Part shown: positions 25,898 through 40,800 of the stretch, piece by piece
How positions within the stretch are numbered: the stretch's first letter is position 1
Layout of the letters: every line of letters starts with the position of its first letter
Notes under the pieces: model-generated
Told to the model about the DNA's origin: nothing
Seen by the model: the letters and a program-made list of their open reading frames with translations, nothing else
The model's database searches: none
Program-made: the position numbers and the translations under genes
Source of the DNA: Hippasteria phrygiana
Taxonomy: Eukaryota; Echinodermata; Asteroidea; Valvatida; Goniasteridae
NCBI GenBank assembly: GCA_037893225.1
Contig: JAZGUH010000222.1
Location: forward strand, 1,178,001 to 1,242,000
DNA length: 64,000 nt
Direction: 5' to 3'

Positions 25898-28800
25898 ACA
25901 GATATCTGAATTAAAGGAATTCCTGAGATTCCGGGAACACAATGACCAACACAAAGGGGGGGGGGGGGGGGGGGGTCCCCTCTGTCCCATATCTTGCTTC
26001 AAATGCCTTTTCAAGCGCAGCTCTGGCCCCAGATCTGTAACATCTAATAGTGACCTTGATACAAGGATGTGGTTTCTCCAATTGGATCAAACCTTACCCT
26101 CATCAACTTCTCTTCGATCACAGTGGCTTGGTAAAGATCGAGTCACCACATTTTTATTCCCTACTGATGCGTCCTCAAAATCAGATGTGCAGAAATGGGC
26201 CAACAGTCAAAAAACAAATGCTGACAGAAAAAAAAGTTGTTTACGTATAAACAAAAACCTGCTAAAGGAGGGAAACATCATTTCAGATTGGAGTTCCACG
26301 GTTCGTGCAAAACAAATATGGAAATACATCCTATGCTACAGTGACTACTGCAACACTTACTGTTTGATGTCCGAGTGTTATTACGATAGGTTCATCTAGT
26401 ATCCCTTGCATTGGTGGATCTACTTTAAGAGAGAGTATGCGACTGTTCACCCACAAGGATTTTCCCTCTACCCTTTCAAACCTGCAAATGAACAAATTGG
26501 TTGAATCCCTTAAAAATTGTCTCTTTTACAAAGGCACTCATTTTCAGATATACAGTCAGTTTTTTCGCAAGCCCCGACCTAACCGGAAACTTTTAGACCA
26601 AGTCCAAATCACCAGTTGAAGGTTGAATCCGAGTCATAGTGTCAATTTTCAATCCAAGTCACAAGTCATTAACTCCCCAAATTTTTTGGGGAGTTTAAAT
26701 ATTCAATACTGACCTAAACAGTGAATACAGGGGATGATTTCATGGAGATCCTAAACACAAGAATTTGTTTTGAAAAAAAGGTCTTGCTGAGTAAAAACAG
26801 GTTACCAGCCAAAACCCCATGTGATGTGCATACTTATTAAGCTAACAACTGAATACCAGTCACAGGCAATATGCTGCAAATACAAATTTGCTGATTCCGT
26901 TTTTACCTAGCAACTCTTAATAAATGTTGGGGATTAGCAGCTCATGAAATTGGCCCCAGGTCTAAGTCCAACAAGTTGAGTGTCACTCAAAGTCCTAGTC
27001 ATTGTTCCAGTCCGAATTAAAAATAGTATACATCATTTGCAAACATAAAAAAAAAAAAATATTGAATTATTACGAAATACCGCACTAGACTGTAAGTAAA
27101 TAGCAGTCTCAAGCATCCTGTGAAATCATGGCACCTGGTGTGCTGTCGTTTTGATGAAAAGTGGAAATTTATATCGTTTTCCAAAGATTGTCGGCTGACA
27201 ATCGTTGGAAATAGTCTAGTTCCCCGACCTGATAATTCGCCGACTATCAATTGCTCTGTATTGTCTAAAGTATGGTCATGCCGGAAACCAGACTACTAGA
27301 ACATAATTTCTTTTCTATATGTTTTCCCAGAATCTATGCACACAAACCTTTAAACAGGTCAGTATTACAGTATTTGCTAGCAAGCAATCAAATACTAACC
27401 CCCAAATCCAATTATTTCTGAAAATTACAGCAAAAGCAAATTGTGTATACCACCTTTAACAAAAATGTGACTCAAGTCGGACTAGAATTTCAGCAATACC
27501 AATCTTCTAACATGTTAGCAAGAATTTGTAAGTTTTACGAGGAACATTGGCAAGAGGAATTTAGAACCTGCAACCTCCAAGATAACATATCAGTTCTCTA
27601 CCAACTGAGCTACATGTACATGTACCTTGTTAACATGATTATGTAGCAAAGAATTATATACAACTTGCCATATCATACCTACAGCACTGGCCAATATCTT
27701 CCAAGCCCCAGTGGCGCACCTGGCGGTGGGGGGAATGGGAGGACTGTAAGGGGGGGGGGGGGGGGGGGGGTGGGGGGAACTTGGCCTGATCCCCTAAGAG
27801 GTTGAATTGACATCAGCTATGTTTGTGGCATATTTTTAAGTAGTTTAACCTCTTGAATATGTACAACGGCCATGCCGCAGTTTGAAAAAAAGACCACCTG
27901 GCCGGTTGCCGACTATATGCACATTCCTGCGCATACTCAATCCATTCATGTTTCAACTATATGGTTCTTAAATGGGAGTGTGATGGAGCTTTTTCAACCA
28001 AAGCTTTTATTCCCACGAAAGGGGAGGGGGGTCGAAGTGTGATGAATAGGGCCACTCTGTTCAGTGTGGTGTCTATTGTTTGCATTTACGCTTGGCTGCA
28101 CAGCCCCGATCCTGGCATACCAGGACCCCATCAATAACAGCCGGACTCAAGGGGTTATTGATGCATGTCTAAATGCGCCACAGTGGAAGAAAAAAAGCCT
28201 GGCAGCACCCAATCCCATCTTTGGAAGTTATTTTCTGGGGCAACCATATTTCTGGCAATCTTCCTTGACTAAATGTTAAAATAGAATTGGGAAAGAAATT
28301 GGTGAGCTTCCAAAGTCAAATCCTTGGTGAGACTGTAAACCCCTATCGCTGTAAAAAAAAGATCACATTAGAGGTTTTATGTGAATACTTTCAAAACTCC
28401 CCCTATAAAATCCTTGTGTTCCTCAATCTCCACACACCACTCTGACCAACTCACTTGAGGTACTTTCCTACAATTAGGCTAATTTTCTGAAAACAAATCA
28501 CCATTTCTTTAATTTTCATCATATTTTTACTGTTTATCACTTGCAGAACACTTTTTCACAATTTTTACCTTATTTGGGTACACGGCTAATTAGACAAATT
28601 GATTAATGAGCTCGTAAAGGAGTGTAGCTCGGCAACCATAGCACCTACCATGGCCAATGAAATATCAAATTGAAGCTTAATAAAGCAGCAATCCAATGAC
28701 ATTCTATGATTGTCATTGTTACCAACTGTTAATAAAGTTGACTAATTAAGTGGATATTAAGGCTATTGCTTCTAAAGATTGTATTTTGTGGGAGTGTCAT

Positions 28801-31800
28801 TGGATTGAAACAATGTTTCTGCTTCTAATGAAGAAAATCCATTGAAAAATAGTAAAAATTATATAATTTTTTTTAAATGAAGAAAACAAATGAGAATTTT
28901 TTTTCCTAGTAATTGTCATCACAAGTAAATACCTTAAAAACACTTGGTTAAAGCTGTTATAATAGTAAAAGAACTAGAGGTTTCAGAACCATTCTTTTAA
29001 TTGAGAAATATTTCCACATGGTGTTTCCGCAAACCTTTCATTTACAATGTACTAGCATCTCCGCCATGCAAAACCCTCAAATCTTACTTTAGCTGTTATA
29101 CATATGTTTGCTTGTACTTACTTATTCGTTGCAAAGACAGGAACCATTGCTTGAAGGGTGTCATACAGCGTGAACAGGAGTGTTGCCCTGACTGAGATGG
29201 CTGCACATAGGAAACCAAAAATAACATTAATTTAGGAACAATAGTGAGCATTCCCAAAAACGCTTTACAATTAATCCCTGTCAATTCCTTGTCTCCACTC
29301 TCTACACAGATAGATATCTTCTTTGATATTAAATATCTGTGATAAAATGGACACTCATTCATGAGTACATGTATTTGAAACAAAAATCGATTAAAGATTC
29401 TGTTATGACAACTAGTTACCAAAGAATTATTTAAAATAGGAAATCACGCAAAAAATTGAAACAAGAAATTTAAGGTGAATAAAATGTCTATCTTCGCATA
29501 TAAATATTCATTAATTCGGGGAAATTTTTTGAATAATCAAATTATTTTTGTAAAAGAGAATTCAAGGTTGTTTAAGGTCCATAAAGCACAAAGATGTGAT
29601 TAAAAAAACCTTAAATAATAACAGGCAAGTGTTTACTGTTAAAACAGATATGAACTCACCCCCCCCCAAAAAAATAATACCCCCAAAACGGTCCACACAC
29701 ATCTGAAGTCTGCTAAAAAAAACTTTTAATTATTGTGCCATTTTTTGTGTGTTTTCCAACAAGACTGTATGTAATAAATAGTTCAATTTTCATTGGAGTA
29801 AAAATTATATATCAAGACAAATCTTAATCCTTACATGTATTTACAAATAGATCTTTTGGAATGACAACATTATCGTCCACATTTTGCCACTTTTCAGCAA
29901 CGCTCTGCCACTGCCCTTTACTTCGTCTCGGAATCACTAGATCTTCATGAGTGCTAAAATAAACCTCTGGAATGACATCCAATGACATGACTGGGGAGAA
30001 CAAGTTAAAGTAAAGTTGGTAAAAGTGAGTGAGTGGTATCACAATTAAGTATGGCTTCGGTTGATGGAGAAGCCGACTAGACACACCCATTAAGATTAAG
30101 TGCTGAAGTGTACAGAACAAATGGCAAGCTGTGTTTGTGAGTAGTTTATGGTACGGTTCCGTGCACAGTTGGTTATATTAACCAGTTCGCGCCGGGATTA
30201 TTTTTGCCGAAAATTTCTATTTTCCAAAAAGGCAAAATATAGCAGCCAACTTCTGATGTACAGCCAAACGCCACAAATACTGATTTGCAAGAGTCATTTC
30301 AACAGTATTTGTACAATATTTCTTGCCGAAACCTCATATATTTCAATATCCTGGGTGCGCCCACCGCAGCGTAAATTGTAGAACAACAGGCCGTGCACAG
30401 TGGCCAAGTTCAAGTTCAACACACGGTCCACCTCCACAGACTTCTCGGCCTTTGTGTGTGTGTGTGTGTACAAAACAAATGAGGGATTAGCGTGTTGAGA
30501 CGTCACCCGGAGGCGAGTCGAGGCAAGCTTGACGTTTTAACCCGTCAGCAGTGCCCGTGTATAAAAACAGCCAGATCGTGTGAACACGTCCTCCGACGCA
30601 AACTGGTTAACCAGTTCACATCGGATTTTGCGGTATTCAGAACGGATTTCTGATAAACATGCAAAGGCCGGAAATATCTGTCAGTGACCTGCTCGCAGCG
30701 ATCGATGCCCGAAATATTATGGTGTGCTACCCGGAGATTACGGCCTGATTCCGCCTCAACCTGGCTGGCCATCAAGGTTTGTGAAAAATAATCCCGCGTC
30801 TGGGTCCGGTGAATGTCAAAATAATCCAGGCGTGAACTGGTTAAATCACAGCAGTGGCATTGCCAGGTTCTCTTTAGAGGGGGCAATCGGGGCATGGGTA
30901 CTTTTTTTTTGGGGGGGGGGGGGGGGGAGAGAACTGAAATTTTGATTTTCAGGGGCAGTTGCCCACCTTGCCCCTTCTAGCTACACCATTGAATCACATC
31001 ACAGTTTTGTCTGAAAGGTATGTACACAGTTTGTACACAAAAGATGCCAAAATGTCTTAAAAAAAGCTGTTGTAAACAAACGTTTGGAATAAAAAAATAT
31101 GGAGCTTCTGTAGTGTTTCTGTAGTTTTAATTTTTAGTAAAAACACTACTGCAAAATTAGCCCCACTGCTATAAAACAAATGTTCTGATCAATCAATTAA
31201 CAACAGGTTTTTTATGAAACCCCACTGGGATCTCAACAATCTCTGAGCAGCAAGCTAGCCTTGCCAATTTTCTGAGAATATTTTAGACCAATCTCTAAAC
31301 CAAACATGAATGTTTTGGGATATATTCGGTGCATTTATTTGAGACAGAATTTTCAGTTAAATTCCTTAAAATTCTTTACCTGGTGCATGTTCCCCTTCAC
31401 CTTATCTCTCCTGCTTCAAGAGGAATATTAATTTCAACCTCTTATATCTTTGATTCTTTTTCTTTTTATAGCTCCATATCCCGAGTGGCTTTTAGCCTTG
31501 TTTGGGGTGAACTTGCATAAAAAAATCAGGGTAATTAACGAGTACTCAGTTCTACTCACGTATATCACTTTTGTTGACTACAACCTCGGTGGTTGAGACC
31601 CTATGACTGGCGACTTCACTGGCAAATGTCTCCACACTGTCCATTAGTGAAGTTGTTCCTGCCTTGGTCTGCAAAAATTGGATATATCAAAAGATCATGA
31701 ATAGCAACAATATTACCAGGCCTTCTTTTAATGTATGGCAGAAACATGATGGCATTGTGCCAGATTTTTTATCGATGCAGTACAGCACAGAAGCATGCTA

Positions 31801-34800
31801 AAACTAGAATATTTCCTAAAATATACAACTGCTTACCAACTACCAAACAAGACATCATATCACATAATAATTTGGCATATAAACAAGTTATGGCAGAATG
31901 ACATTTGAGTTGTCATTTCTCAGTCCTGAGTCATGTGAGTCCTTGTCACAAATGGTCCGTTCAAAGTCTGAGTACAACAAGCCGAGTCTGAGTCTGAGTC
32001 TTTGTTCAAAGTCACTCAAGTCTAAAGAGCCAGTCACACAGGCCACATTAACGAGGATGAGAATGAAAACCATGCAAATGAACGCGTTCTATTGGTTGAT
32101 GGAGCGAGCACGCTTGAGTTACAGACGCGACAATTCCACCAGTCATGTGGCGTTCATTTGCACTGTTTTCATTTTTGTCGCCGTTATCGTGGCCTGTGTG
32201 ACTGACCCTTAAAGATCCGGTCATACAGGCTACGCCATGATAACGAGAATGAAAACCGGATGCGAACACATGACTGGTGGAATTGTTGCGCGTGTAATAT
32301 GCGACCGCCCCCAGCCACCAATAGAGAGCATTAATTTGCATCATTTTCATTTTCACCCTCGTTATTATGGCCTGTGTGACCAGGGGCCAATTTCACAGAG
32401 CTGCTTTAAGCACAAAAATTTGCTTAGCACCAAAAAGTCTTGCTTTATAGTTAAAACAGGTTACCACCTATAAAGCCTATGGGATTTTCGTGCAAAGCAA
32501 ACAACAGCTGAATGCCAGCCACAAGTGATATACTTTACATCAAAATTTGGTTGGTAATCCTGTATTTACCAAGGAAGACTTTTTATGCTAAGCACATTTT
32601 TGTGCTTAGCATCGCCGTGAACTTGGCCCCAGCCCTAGATACCATAAATGTGACTTGAGTCATGTATCATATAACTACAAGAAATGACGCTGAGTATTTA
32701 TTAATTTAGAAACTTAGAAAATCGCATTTACCGTCTGTAGGGCGATCCAATCATTAGTGTGTACTGGATTAAGGAGATTATTGACAACTGCAAGAAAGTC
32801 CTTTTGTGGGAAAAAACCAATGCAAAGAATTGTATTCATAATCATGATGATGAGATGCATTTCTAATACACAGAAAGGTCATTGATGAAAAGGGTGTGGA
32901 TAGGAAATGAGTCTAACAAGATACTTCACTTGAATGTTTGTTTGCCGTTTCCTTCACATCCCACTGCACTGCAAATTCAAATTTTTCACACAATTTGTTC
33001 AGGGTATGTTTCTGGAGTTTCTGGAGGCTTGATTGGTGTAAATTGCACTATTTGGAACTAAGCTCAAGTTCAGTCTTTCCTTACAGGGACTTGAGTTCAG
33101 TCATTTTGTTACAATGAGTTGAGTTACCAGAAATCGAGACGTAAGTCTTAATAAAAACAATTCATCACTGACCTAAGTAATGCAAAAATCACTGTTAGGG
33201 AACTTCTTGAGTACGAATTGCAAGTGCTTAATAATTAGGAAGGGTAGAATAAAGGCAGCTGCCTAATAAACAACCTGTTTTGATGGTACATTGTACATGC
33301 TGAATGCAACTATCTTTTATGAGTCGCCCAATACAAGGTTAAAAGCCACTCTAGGTAAAGGGCTACAACAGAGGTGGTGGGGTTGGATGCATGTTAAGTT
33401 ACCAGCTCTTCCACCTTACGGTTTTCCTGGGTCCAGATAAATAGAGGATAAATCTTCGATACCCCAGAAGTTATCCTAATTTTCAGACCTATAGACCCAG
33501 GCAGGGTAACTTCCACCATTGGTGAGACCTCACCTCCCCAAATATAACTTAGAAGATCTAACAGTCCCAACTAACAGATAAAATGTGTGGTTCTTCAATG
33601 AAGGCTATTTTATGAATTCAAGCTTGTGTTCCTTTTTCCAAGAAATTCATCATCGACACCACGAAATAACACCCGAGTTGGCTTGAGTGCGCACCATGCG
33701 CGCGTATTTTAGAGAACCGAGTAATTTTCGTTAACACCCATCTTTATTTCACCAGTTTAAAGTTGTTTTTTTCTGTAACCCAACAAGAATACGGATGAAG
33801 TAAATTCCTGTCAAACCTTACGAAGCATTTTTCTCTGAATTGTATTTCTCCAACATGCTTGTTACTTTGTGAAATCAAAAATCGTCACGTCAATCTATGA
33901 AGTGAGTGGTTTTCACGAAATAACACCGCAGTGGACTTGGGCGTTATTGAATTTGGTGTCGGTGACAAATATATAAATTCGAAATTAAGGTTGCGCCTGC
34001 AAGTTTGCAAAATAAGCAGATACCTTTGTTTGTGCGCACTGTTTGTTCGCCCATGTTTGGAATGCATATGTTCATAATTGCAACACGTAGAAAACAATGC
34101 ACATGTGAGTATATGCACGTATATGGATGCTCATATCATTTTCGACAGATTAGATCTTCACGGAACGTGACATCACATGACAAACTCATGTATATAGACA
34201 TGGGTTGCAATTATACGAACCACGAGGTAGCTCTCGGCGTCTGTATTATTCATGGAGTCGGCAATCCTGTTGATCACTTTGGTCGCTGCATCCAGCTCGG
34301 ACGTTGACAGTGCCCCACCATTCTGGGTTAGGCGGTTCAGCATGCTCAAAGAACTGGTGACAACATCATCCATCCACGCTGTCTCATCGTTGATCTGAGA
34401 ATTTAACAATCAAAACAAAAACCCCCTTATTTCAGGGCCCCTCTATTTTATGAAACAAAATTTTTCCCTGATATTTCCCTGAAAAATTCCAAAATTAAGT
34501 GAGAAATATGTTCACTTTAACGAGGTTGCTGGTTACAGTCAACAGTAATCTCACCGATTATCTTCAAGAGCAACTAAAACGCCAATTTCTTTTTTGACTT
34601 TTTGGACTTTTCCGACAGTTTAAATACTCTTTTAACTGATGGAGATTAGTTTGCAGACAAGAGGGATTTTTCAATAAAAAAAAGGGTTATTATTCTGAAC
34701 CATTTATCCTGCTTCGCGAAAGCTCATTATGTATGTAAATGTATGTACGTGACCCCGTGACATACACGTGTAGAGTCGGTTGATACTACAGCCATGTACG

Positions 34801-37800
34801 TACTATGTAAGTACGTGGAGTTGATGCTGCTGGAATTGTTTTGGTCGACATAACTCCTCTGTTTTCCCATATATTTTGTCTAATTTTGATATTATTTCAG
34901 TATGAGCATGGTTCTGAGATAATCATTATGCCTCGATCGTGTGTAGTTGGGGGTTGCACGAGGAACAGCGACAAAAACCCTGACCTAACCTTCCTGCGAT
35001 TCCCAGTGCTGAATGGAGTTCAAAGGCAACAGTGCAGGGTCCGCTTTGTAGACAATACAATATCTAATTTTCGGCTGTCTAAATGGTCGAAAATATGTGC
35101 AGAACATTTCGCCAAAGACTGTATTGATGATAGTGTTAGTATGAAATCTCAGCTGGGTTTGAAGGCACTATTCTGTTTGAAGGCACCGAGCATTCCAATC
35201 CTGTCCCAGACTCATGCGCCCCAGACCACGACGACGTTCCCTGCGATTGCCGGCTCGAGCAGCCAGAGCCCCGGCCGTCTCCCTGTCACGCTCGCTTGAC
35301 TCAACATGCATTGTACACGCACGGTACCACATGCGCTGCATGCGATTGAGTCTGGTACCTTATAACAGAAATTGTGTGTATGAGAAGGTGCGGGTCCTTA
35401 GGGCTGCATTAGCAAAGTCGCCAGACTAGAGTATAGCATCAGCTCACACACAACTCACCGCGCAGGTCCCAATAAAAGCCGACTGCAAACAAAGGAAAGT
35501 ATGACTCATAACTAGCTTTTCAGCAAGAACAAGCTTACAAACCCAATTCTAAATGTGTCTCACAAAGATGTCAACACTTTAAAATATGTTTACCGTAGTG
35601 TTACACCTGAATCATGTGTAAAAAACACAGCAAGTAATACTAGCCTTAGACAAAAAAATACGTACAGACTCTACTAAAAACATTGTCGTATAATACATTG
35701 TCGTATAATACAGTGACGTCATATGTTTCTACACGTATACGTCATCACTCGCGCGATACAACACGCAGTTGACCTCGGCCTTTTCTGAATTGAGTCAAAG
35801 TGGCTCAGAAGGAAAAGGCTCAAAAACATTTTTTTTTTTTCAGATTCATGAAACTTGTTAAATCAGTTTTGGGGAGGCATAAACTATCAGATAAGTCCAA
35901 AAAGTCAACTACAAAAATTGGCGTTTTAGTTGGTCATTAAATTGATTTGGGGTATTTTTTCCAAATTTTGTGGTATTTTTTTCCCTAAATTGAAAAATGG
36001 AATATCATTTTAAAGGTTTTTCCCCGATTTCCAGAGTGGCTGGGAACCCTGTAATTGATAGAAATATGATGGACAGATCTTTACCAGTGCACCTTAATCT
36101 GCCCCATTAATAATAATAATGTCATGTCCGGAGATGGAATTTATGCCCAGGAGATGCTTGCCTTTCCAGACGTATATAATACTCATAAATACTTTCCGGG
36201 AGTCTATGGGAAAAATCATACATTTATTAACCCATTTAACTGGGACAACAGCCATAGCCGCCATTTGAAAAAGACCACCTGGCCGGTTGTTGTCTATATG
36301 CGCATTCCTGCTTGTATTCAATCCATTAATTTGTTGCCTATTGTGTGCATTACGCTTGGCTGCACAAGCCCGTATTGGCACACCGGCACCTCATTAATAA
36401 CAGCCGGACAGAATGGGTAAAATGATATGTTAAAGCTTTGGTAATGATTAAAAACTAAATTCATTAGTTCCAATCTGAAAGCTTACTGTTTGTAAAGATG
36501 GTGTCAGTAACAATCCTCCTGTCAGAGCAATATTTGTCTGAAAATAATGCCGTCATCTTTGAGAAAATTTTATCTGAAGACCTCCCAAAAAGGCTTGGCT
36601 AATAAATATTATGAATGTGCACAAAAATCACTGTAAAAAAATTAAATATATAATCATTATAATGAAACTTTGTCAATCAGCTACTTACCACATACAGTAA
36701 CTCCTCGACGGTCTGTGCACAGTCTGCCTCATGTATAACCTTACATGCTTCCTTGGCTGTCTCGGGACCAGGCTCATCAAGATCAAAATTGTCCTCCGTT
36801 TCCTCTGACAATAAAAGCAACACGAAATATGAACAAAAGCATAAAAAAACATGTCATGTCTTGCTTAATATTCATTATTAAGGTTCTTGGTATCTGTCTT
36901 TAATATGCATCATTCAAAAAAAAAAGAAAAATGAGGACAAAAGCAAGCGTATGAAAACCATAGTGTTACTTTTATACCTGTTAAAGTACCCTTAAGGAGA
37001 CATTTTGTCATCATTTTTTTATACCTTAGGAAAACAAGTGACATTAGGGAGACATTTCAATGTCTCCCTAATGTCACAACTCCTATTTAGAGGCAAAATG
37101 TTACTGTTGAAAGTGAGTTGTATCGATAGAGAATGGCCCAAAATACCAAAATTTGTGGTGGTAGGATAAGGGAAAGTGGGGTTAAAGGCTTCATTTCTTT
37201 TTTCTTTGTGTGGTGCTTGTGATTTTTTAAGGTTTTATTCTGCATTGTTAGGTTTTATCCTGCATTGTATTTTATATTGCCTTTTCTGGTATTTTAACTT
37301 TGTTTTATACATGTAGCTAAGTTACTTTCCGTATTTAAGTATCTAGTTTTCTACTGATTTTTAGTCTTAATTCCTTGGTTTTTATTGTTTTATTGTGAGG
37401 CGCTTTGAGTTTTTTTTACATAAAGCGCCATACAAATGTCTGTTATTATTATTATTCATGAAAGTTGAAAAAAATTATATTGCACAAGTCTATGACAATG
37501 TCTCCCAAATGACCCATCGCTGGTAATTGTTCTAATTATTATTATTACTTATTCGGCCAACAAATAAAAACAACTCTGACACAGCAAATACATGTAAATC
37601 TCATAAAAGTATACTAAAAATAAAATGAAAATGAATTCAACTGCTGCAAACTGCTTAATTACTGACTGAATAGACCTGAAATCAACAAATCAACAAAATT
37701 AGCTGGTCTAATATTTTTGAACTTAAGCAAGTTCTTTCTTTTTACTTGCTGAAAAGTTCGAAATGCTAGGCCAGCTGATGTTGTCGATTTAAATATAAAA

Positions 37801-40800
37801 TGAGAAAAAAGGAGGGAAAAAGCAACAAAAAACAAGTGAAACAAAAATTGGACGAGGCAGGACTGTCTGATGCAAGGGGAGAGGGGCAGGAAAAGATATG
37901 ATGGGGGAACAGTTAGAAGGGGGAGGGGAGGGGAGAGGAGAGAGGGAGGGGGAGGGGGAGTGGGAGGGGGAGGGGAGAGGGGGAGGGGGAGGGGGAGGGG
38001 AGAGGCTGGCCAAGTGTACTTATGTAGTGTACTTATCTGATTTAAAAAGGTTCTTGTTTATATAAAAAACAATTGAGCCTGCCATTCTTACCGTCTGATT
38101 CATACAGAACCTCTGGAATCGGAGGTACTTCACGGCCAGCCCTGGGCAGCTTGAGGAGAACGTCATCGTAACAAGCCGATATGAACCCCCTACTGCTATG
38201 AATGGACTTGCCAAGAGTCAGCACAGAAGCATCGTCTACGAAGCGAGTATTTGCACCTCCCATGAGAGATGGGTGGATGTGAGTCTGTCAATTTACAAGT
38301 TGTGACAAATTCTATTTTAGAATACTCATGTCAGCCAGTCAGATTCTCTGAGTATTACCGACATGAGTTGGTTATCAATTTAATGTTGGTGGTGATCTTT
38401 ATATTAGTTGTTCGCTCAGTGATTCAACTAAACTGGTCTCATGCTATTTTATCTGTCATATGTCATCTGTGATTCATGTTCAGGGACAGTTCAGCTGCTT
38501 TTAAATTTAGAGCACTGATAACTTTACTGTTTAAATGTAGTGTACACGATTGGTAATCCTCCAATTATTTTTTATTGAATTATTACGAAATACCTCACTA
38601 GACTGTAAGTTAATAGCAGTCTCAATCATCCTGTGAAATGATGGCACCTGGTGTGCTGTCGTTTTCAAGAAAAGTTGAAATTTATATCGTTTTCCAATGA
38701 TTGCCAGCCAACAATCGTTGGAAATAGTCTAGCTCCCCGACCTGATAATTCTCCGACAACTATAAGTTGCTCTGTTTTGTCTAAAGTATGGTCAGGGAAC
38801 CAGACTACTAGAACATAATTTTTCTCTCTACGCAGACTAAGGTTTTCCCAGCATCTATGCACACAAAACTTTTAACAGGTCAGTGATACAGTATTTGCTA
38901 GCATGCTATAAAATATTAACCGCCAAATTCATTTATTTCTGAAAATTACAGCAAAAGCCAATCGTGTATACTACATTTAAACAAATAAAATTGGGCATTT
39001 AAAAGTTTGATTACTTTTTCCTCTCTCTGTTCCAGACTGTAAAAAATATACAGAACTGATGGTATCACAGAATTATAAAACTGATTACATAGGAAGGACA
39101 TCATCTGGACTTACAACAGTAGGCAGTTCTTTGCCATCGATGCTAACAGTAAGCAACTGACCAGTCCAGTGGATGCTTAGATATATCCACTGGTTAAAGG
39201 TAAGCCAAGAAGATTTAATATCTGTCTGCCAAGAGTAGTTCTTGTCAACCACCTTCACAAGGATTCCAGAAATGGATTGGAACAGTGAAAAACCATTCTC
39301 ACCTGGTTCATGCCCAAAAAAGAAAAGAAAAGTGTAAGTTAGTTTTATTTTACAAGAATGGGATCAAAGTTCAACCGGCTTGTCCAGCTTGGTTCCTCCA
39401 GTTAGGGTATTTAAGTGTGAAAATCGGCTTTCCGCCTGTTCCCACCAATGTACTCTAGCTGTATCTAGATGTAGAACGAAAAGCTAAACCAATAGCTTTT
39501 TCCCTTGTTCTGTATCTCTATGGAATTCTTTGCCTGGTGCATGTTTCCCTTCATCTTATATTTCCTTCAAGAGGAATATAATTTCTACTTGTATCTTTGT
39601 CAAACAATCCACAGGGGAAACTGACTAGGTAAATTTGAATACATTTTCAAAGTGAACAAAGAAACTGGCAGGAGCGGGATTCGAACCTGCAACCTCCGGG
39701 TTACCGTACCGGCGCTCTACCAACTGAGCTATCTTGCCCTATGTTGGCGGTCTCACAAATTGTCAGTATCTTTGTTCGGGTGGGTGCCCTGCTCCTGTCA
39801 GTTTCTTTGTTCACTTTGAAAATATTGTATCTTTAATTGTTTTTCTTTTTGTAGCTCCGTACCTCAAGTACAAGGGGGAGGGGGGATGGCAAGTAGGGGG
39901 GGATGGCAAGTAGGGGGGATGGCAAGTGGGGGGATGGGGGTGACCAAAATTCCGGCCGAACAAAGAAATTTGAAAAGCGGGTGAGGGGGTGGGGGGGGGG
40001 GGGACTGGAGACAATATGAAACTTGGGGGCGCCGTTCATAAAACAAAGGTCTGGTTACCCTATGTACATGTAGGCTGTATACACCTTAATAAAAATATGG
40101 ACAGTTATGTTCCTATGCCTGACAACACAAGGCTGCATTTACAGTTGGTTTTCCATTTTTTATACATTTTGACTGTTGGAAAGTTATTTTTTGTTTCTGA
40201 CCACACAAATCTGGGGGGTGATCCGGCACATCCCTCCTGGTCAAACAGTGGGGGATATATATACCCTCCCCGCCCCTATGATTTACACCCATGCTATTCT
40301 GCTAGTTTACAATGTAGGTGCATTGAATAGTGTAAATCCACAATTCCAAAAAATACATTGCAACAGGTTCCGATTTGAACAATTTGAATAAACCCTCCCC
40401 AGACAGACACTCAACCTTCTATCCTTGCCTCTCAGTTATCCGCAAAATGTATTCCAAAATCATTGACGGTATGACAAGAACGAGGAAATTAAAGACCTAC
40501 CGTATTCCTTAGCTCCAACACTAAGCAGGCACCCACTCCTCCTGTGGGAGGTAATCTCCTTCAACCTGACCCACAAGGCAACAATGAACCCGTTCTCACA
40601 GGCCGAGGGGTCAGCTGGGCACTGACCAGTGAAATCCCCCAGAGATATCCATCCCCTCTGGCCATCCGTGCAGATGGCTGTTGCCTGGTCGTTACGGTCT
40701 GAGGTGAATGCGGTGCCCTCGGGGCTGAACTCAAATGGATGACACAGTCGCAACGCAGTATGCTCAAATGACCAGCAGTAGTCTCCGTACCAGTAGCAAC

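Noticed and set aside
37789..38013. Pro/Ser-rich reading frame
   Set aside because: It reads the polypurine tract on the minus strand and crosses the intron next to exon 11.
11729..38862. Similar short peptides (VVWFPD.TLDKTEQL...) at four places
   Set aside because: They are the same stretch of the GGTAGTGTACAC repeat read in one frame. Frames are not kept between copies and there is no start or domain.
39667..39740. A functional tRNA gene
   Set aside because: It folds well but sits in a repeated foldback family with several decayed copies, so it is better explained as tRNA-derived repeat.
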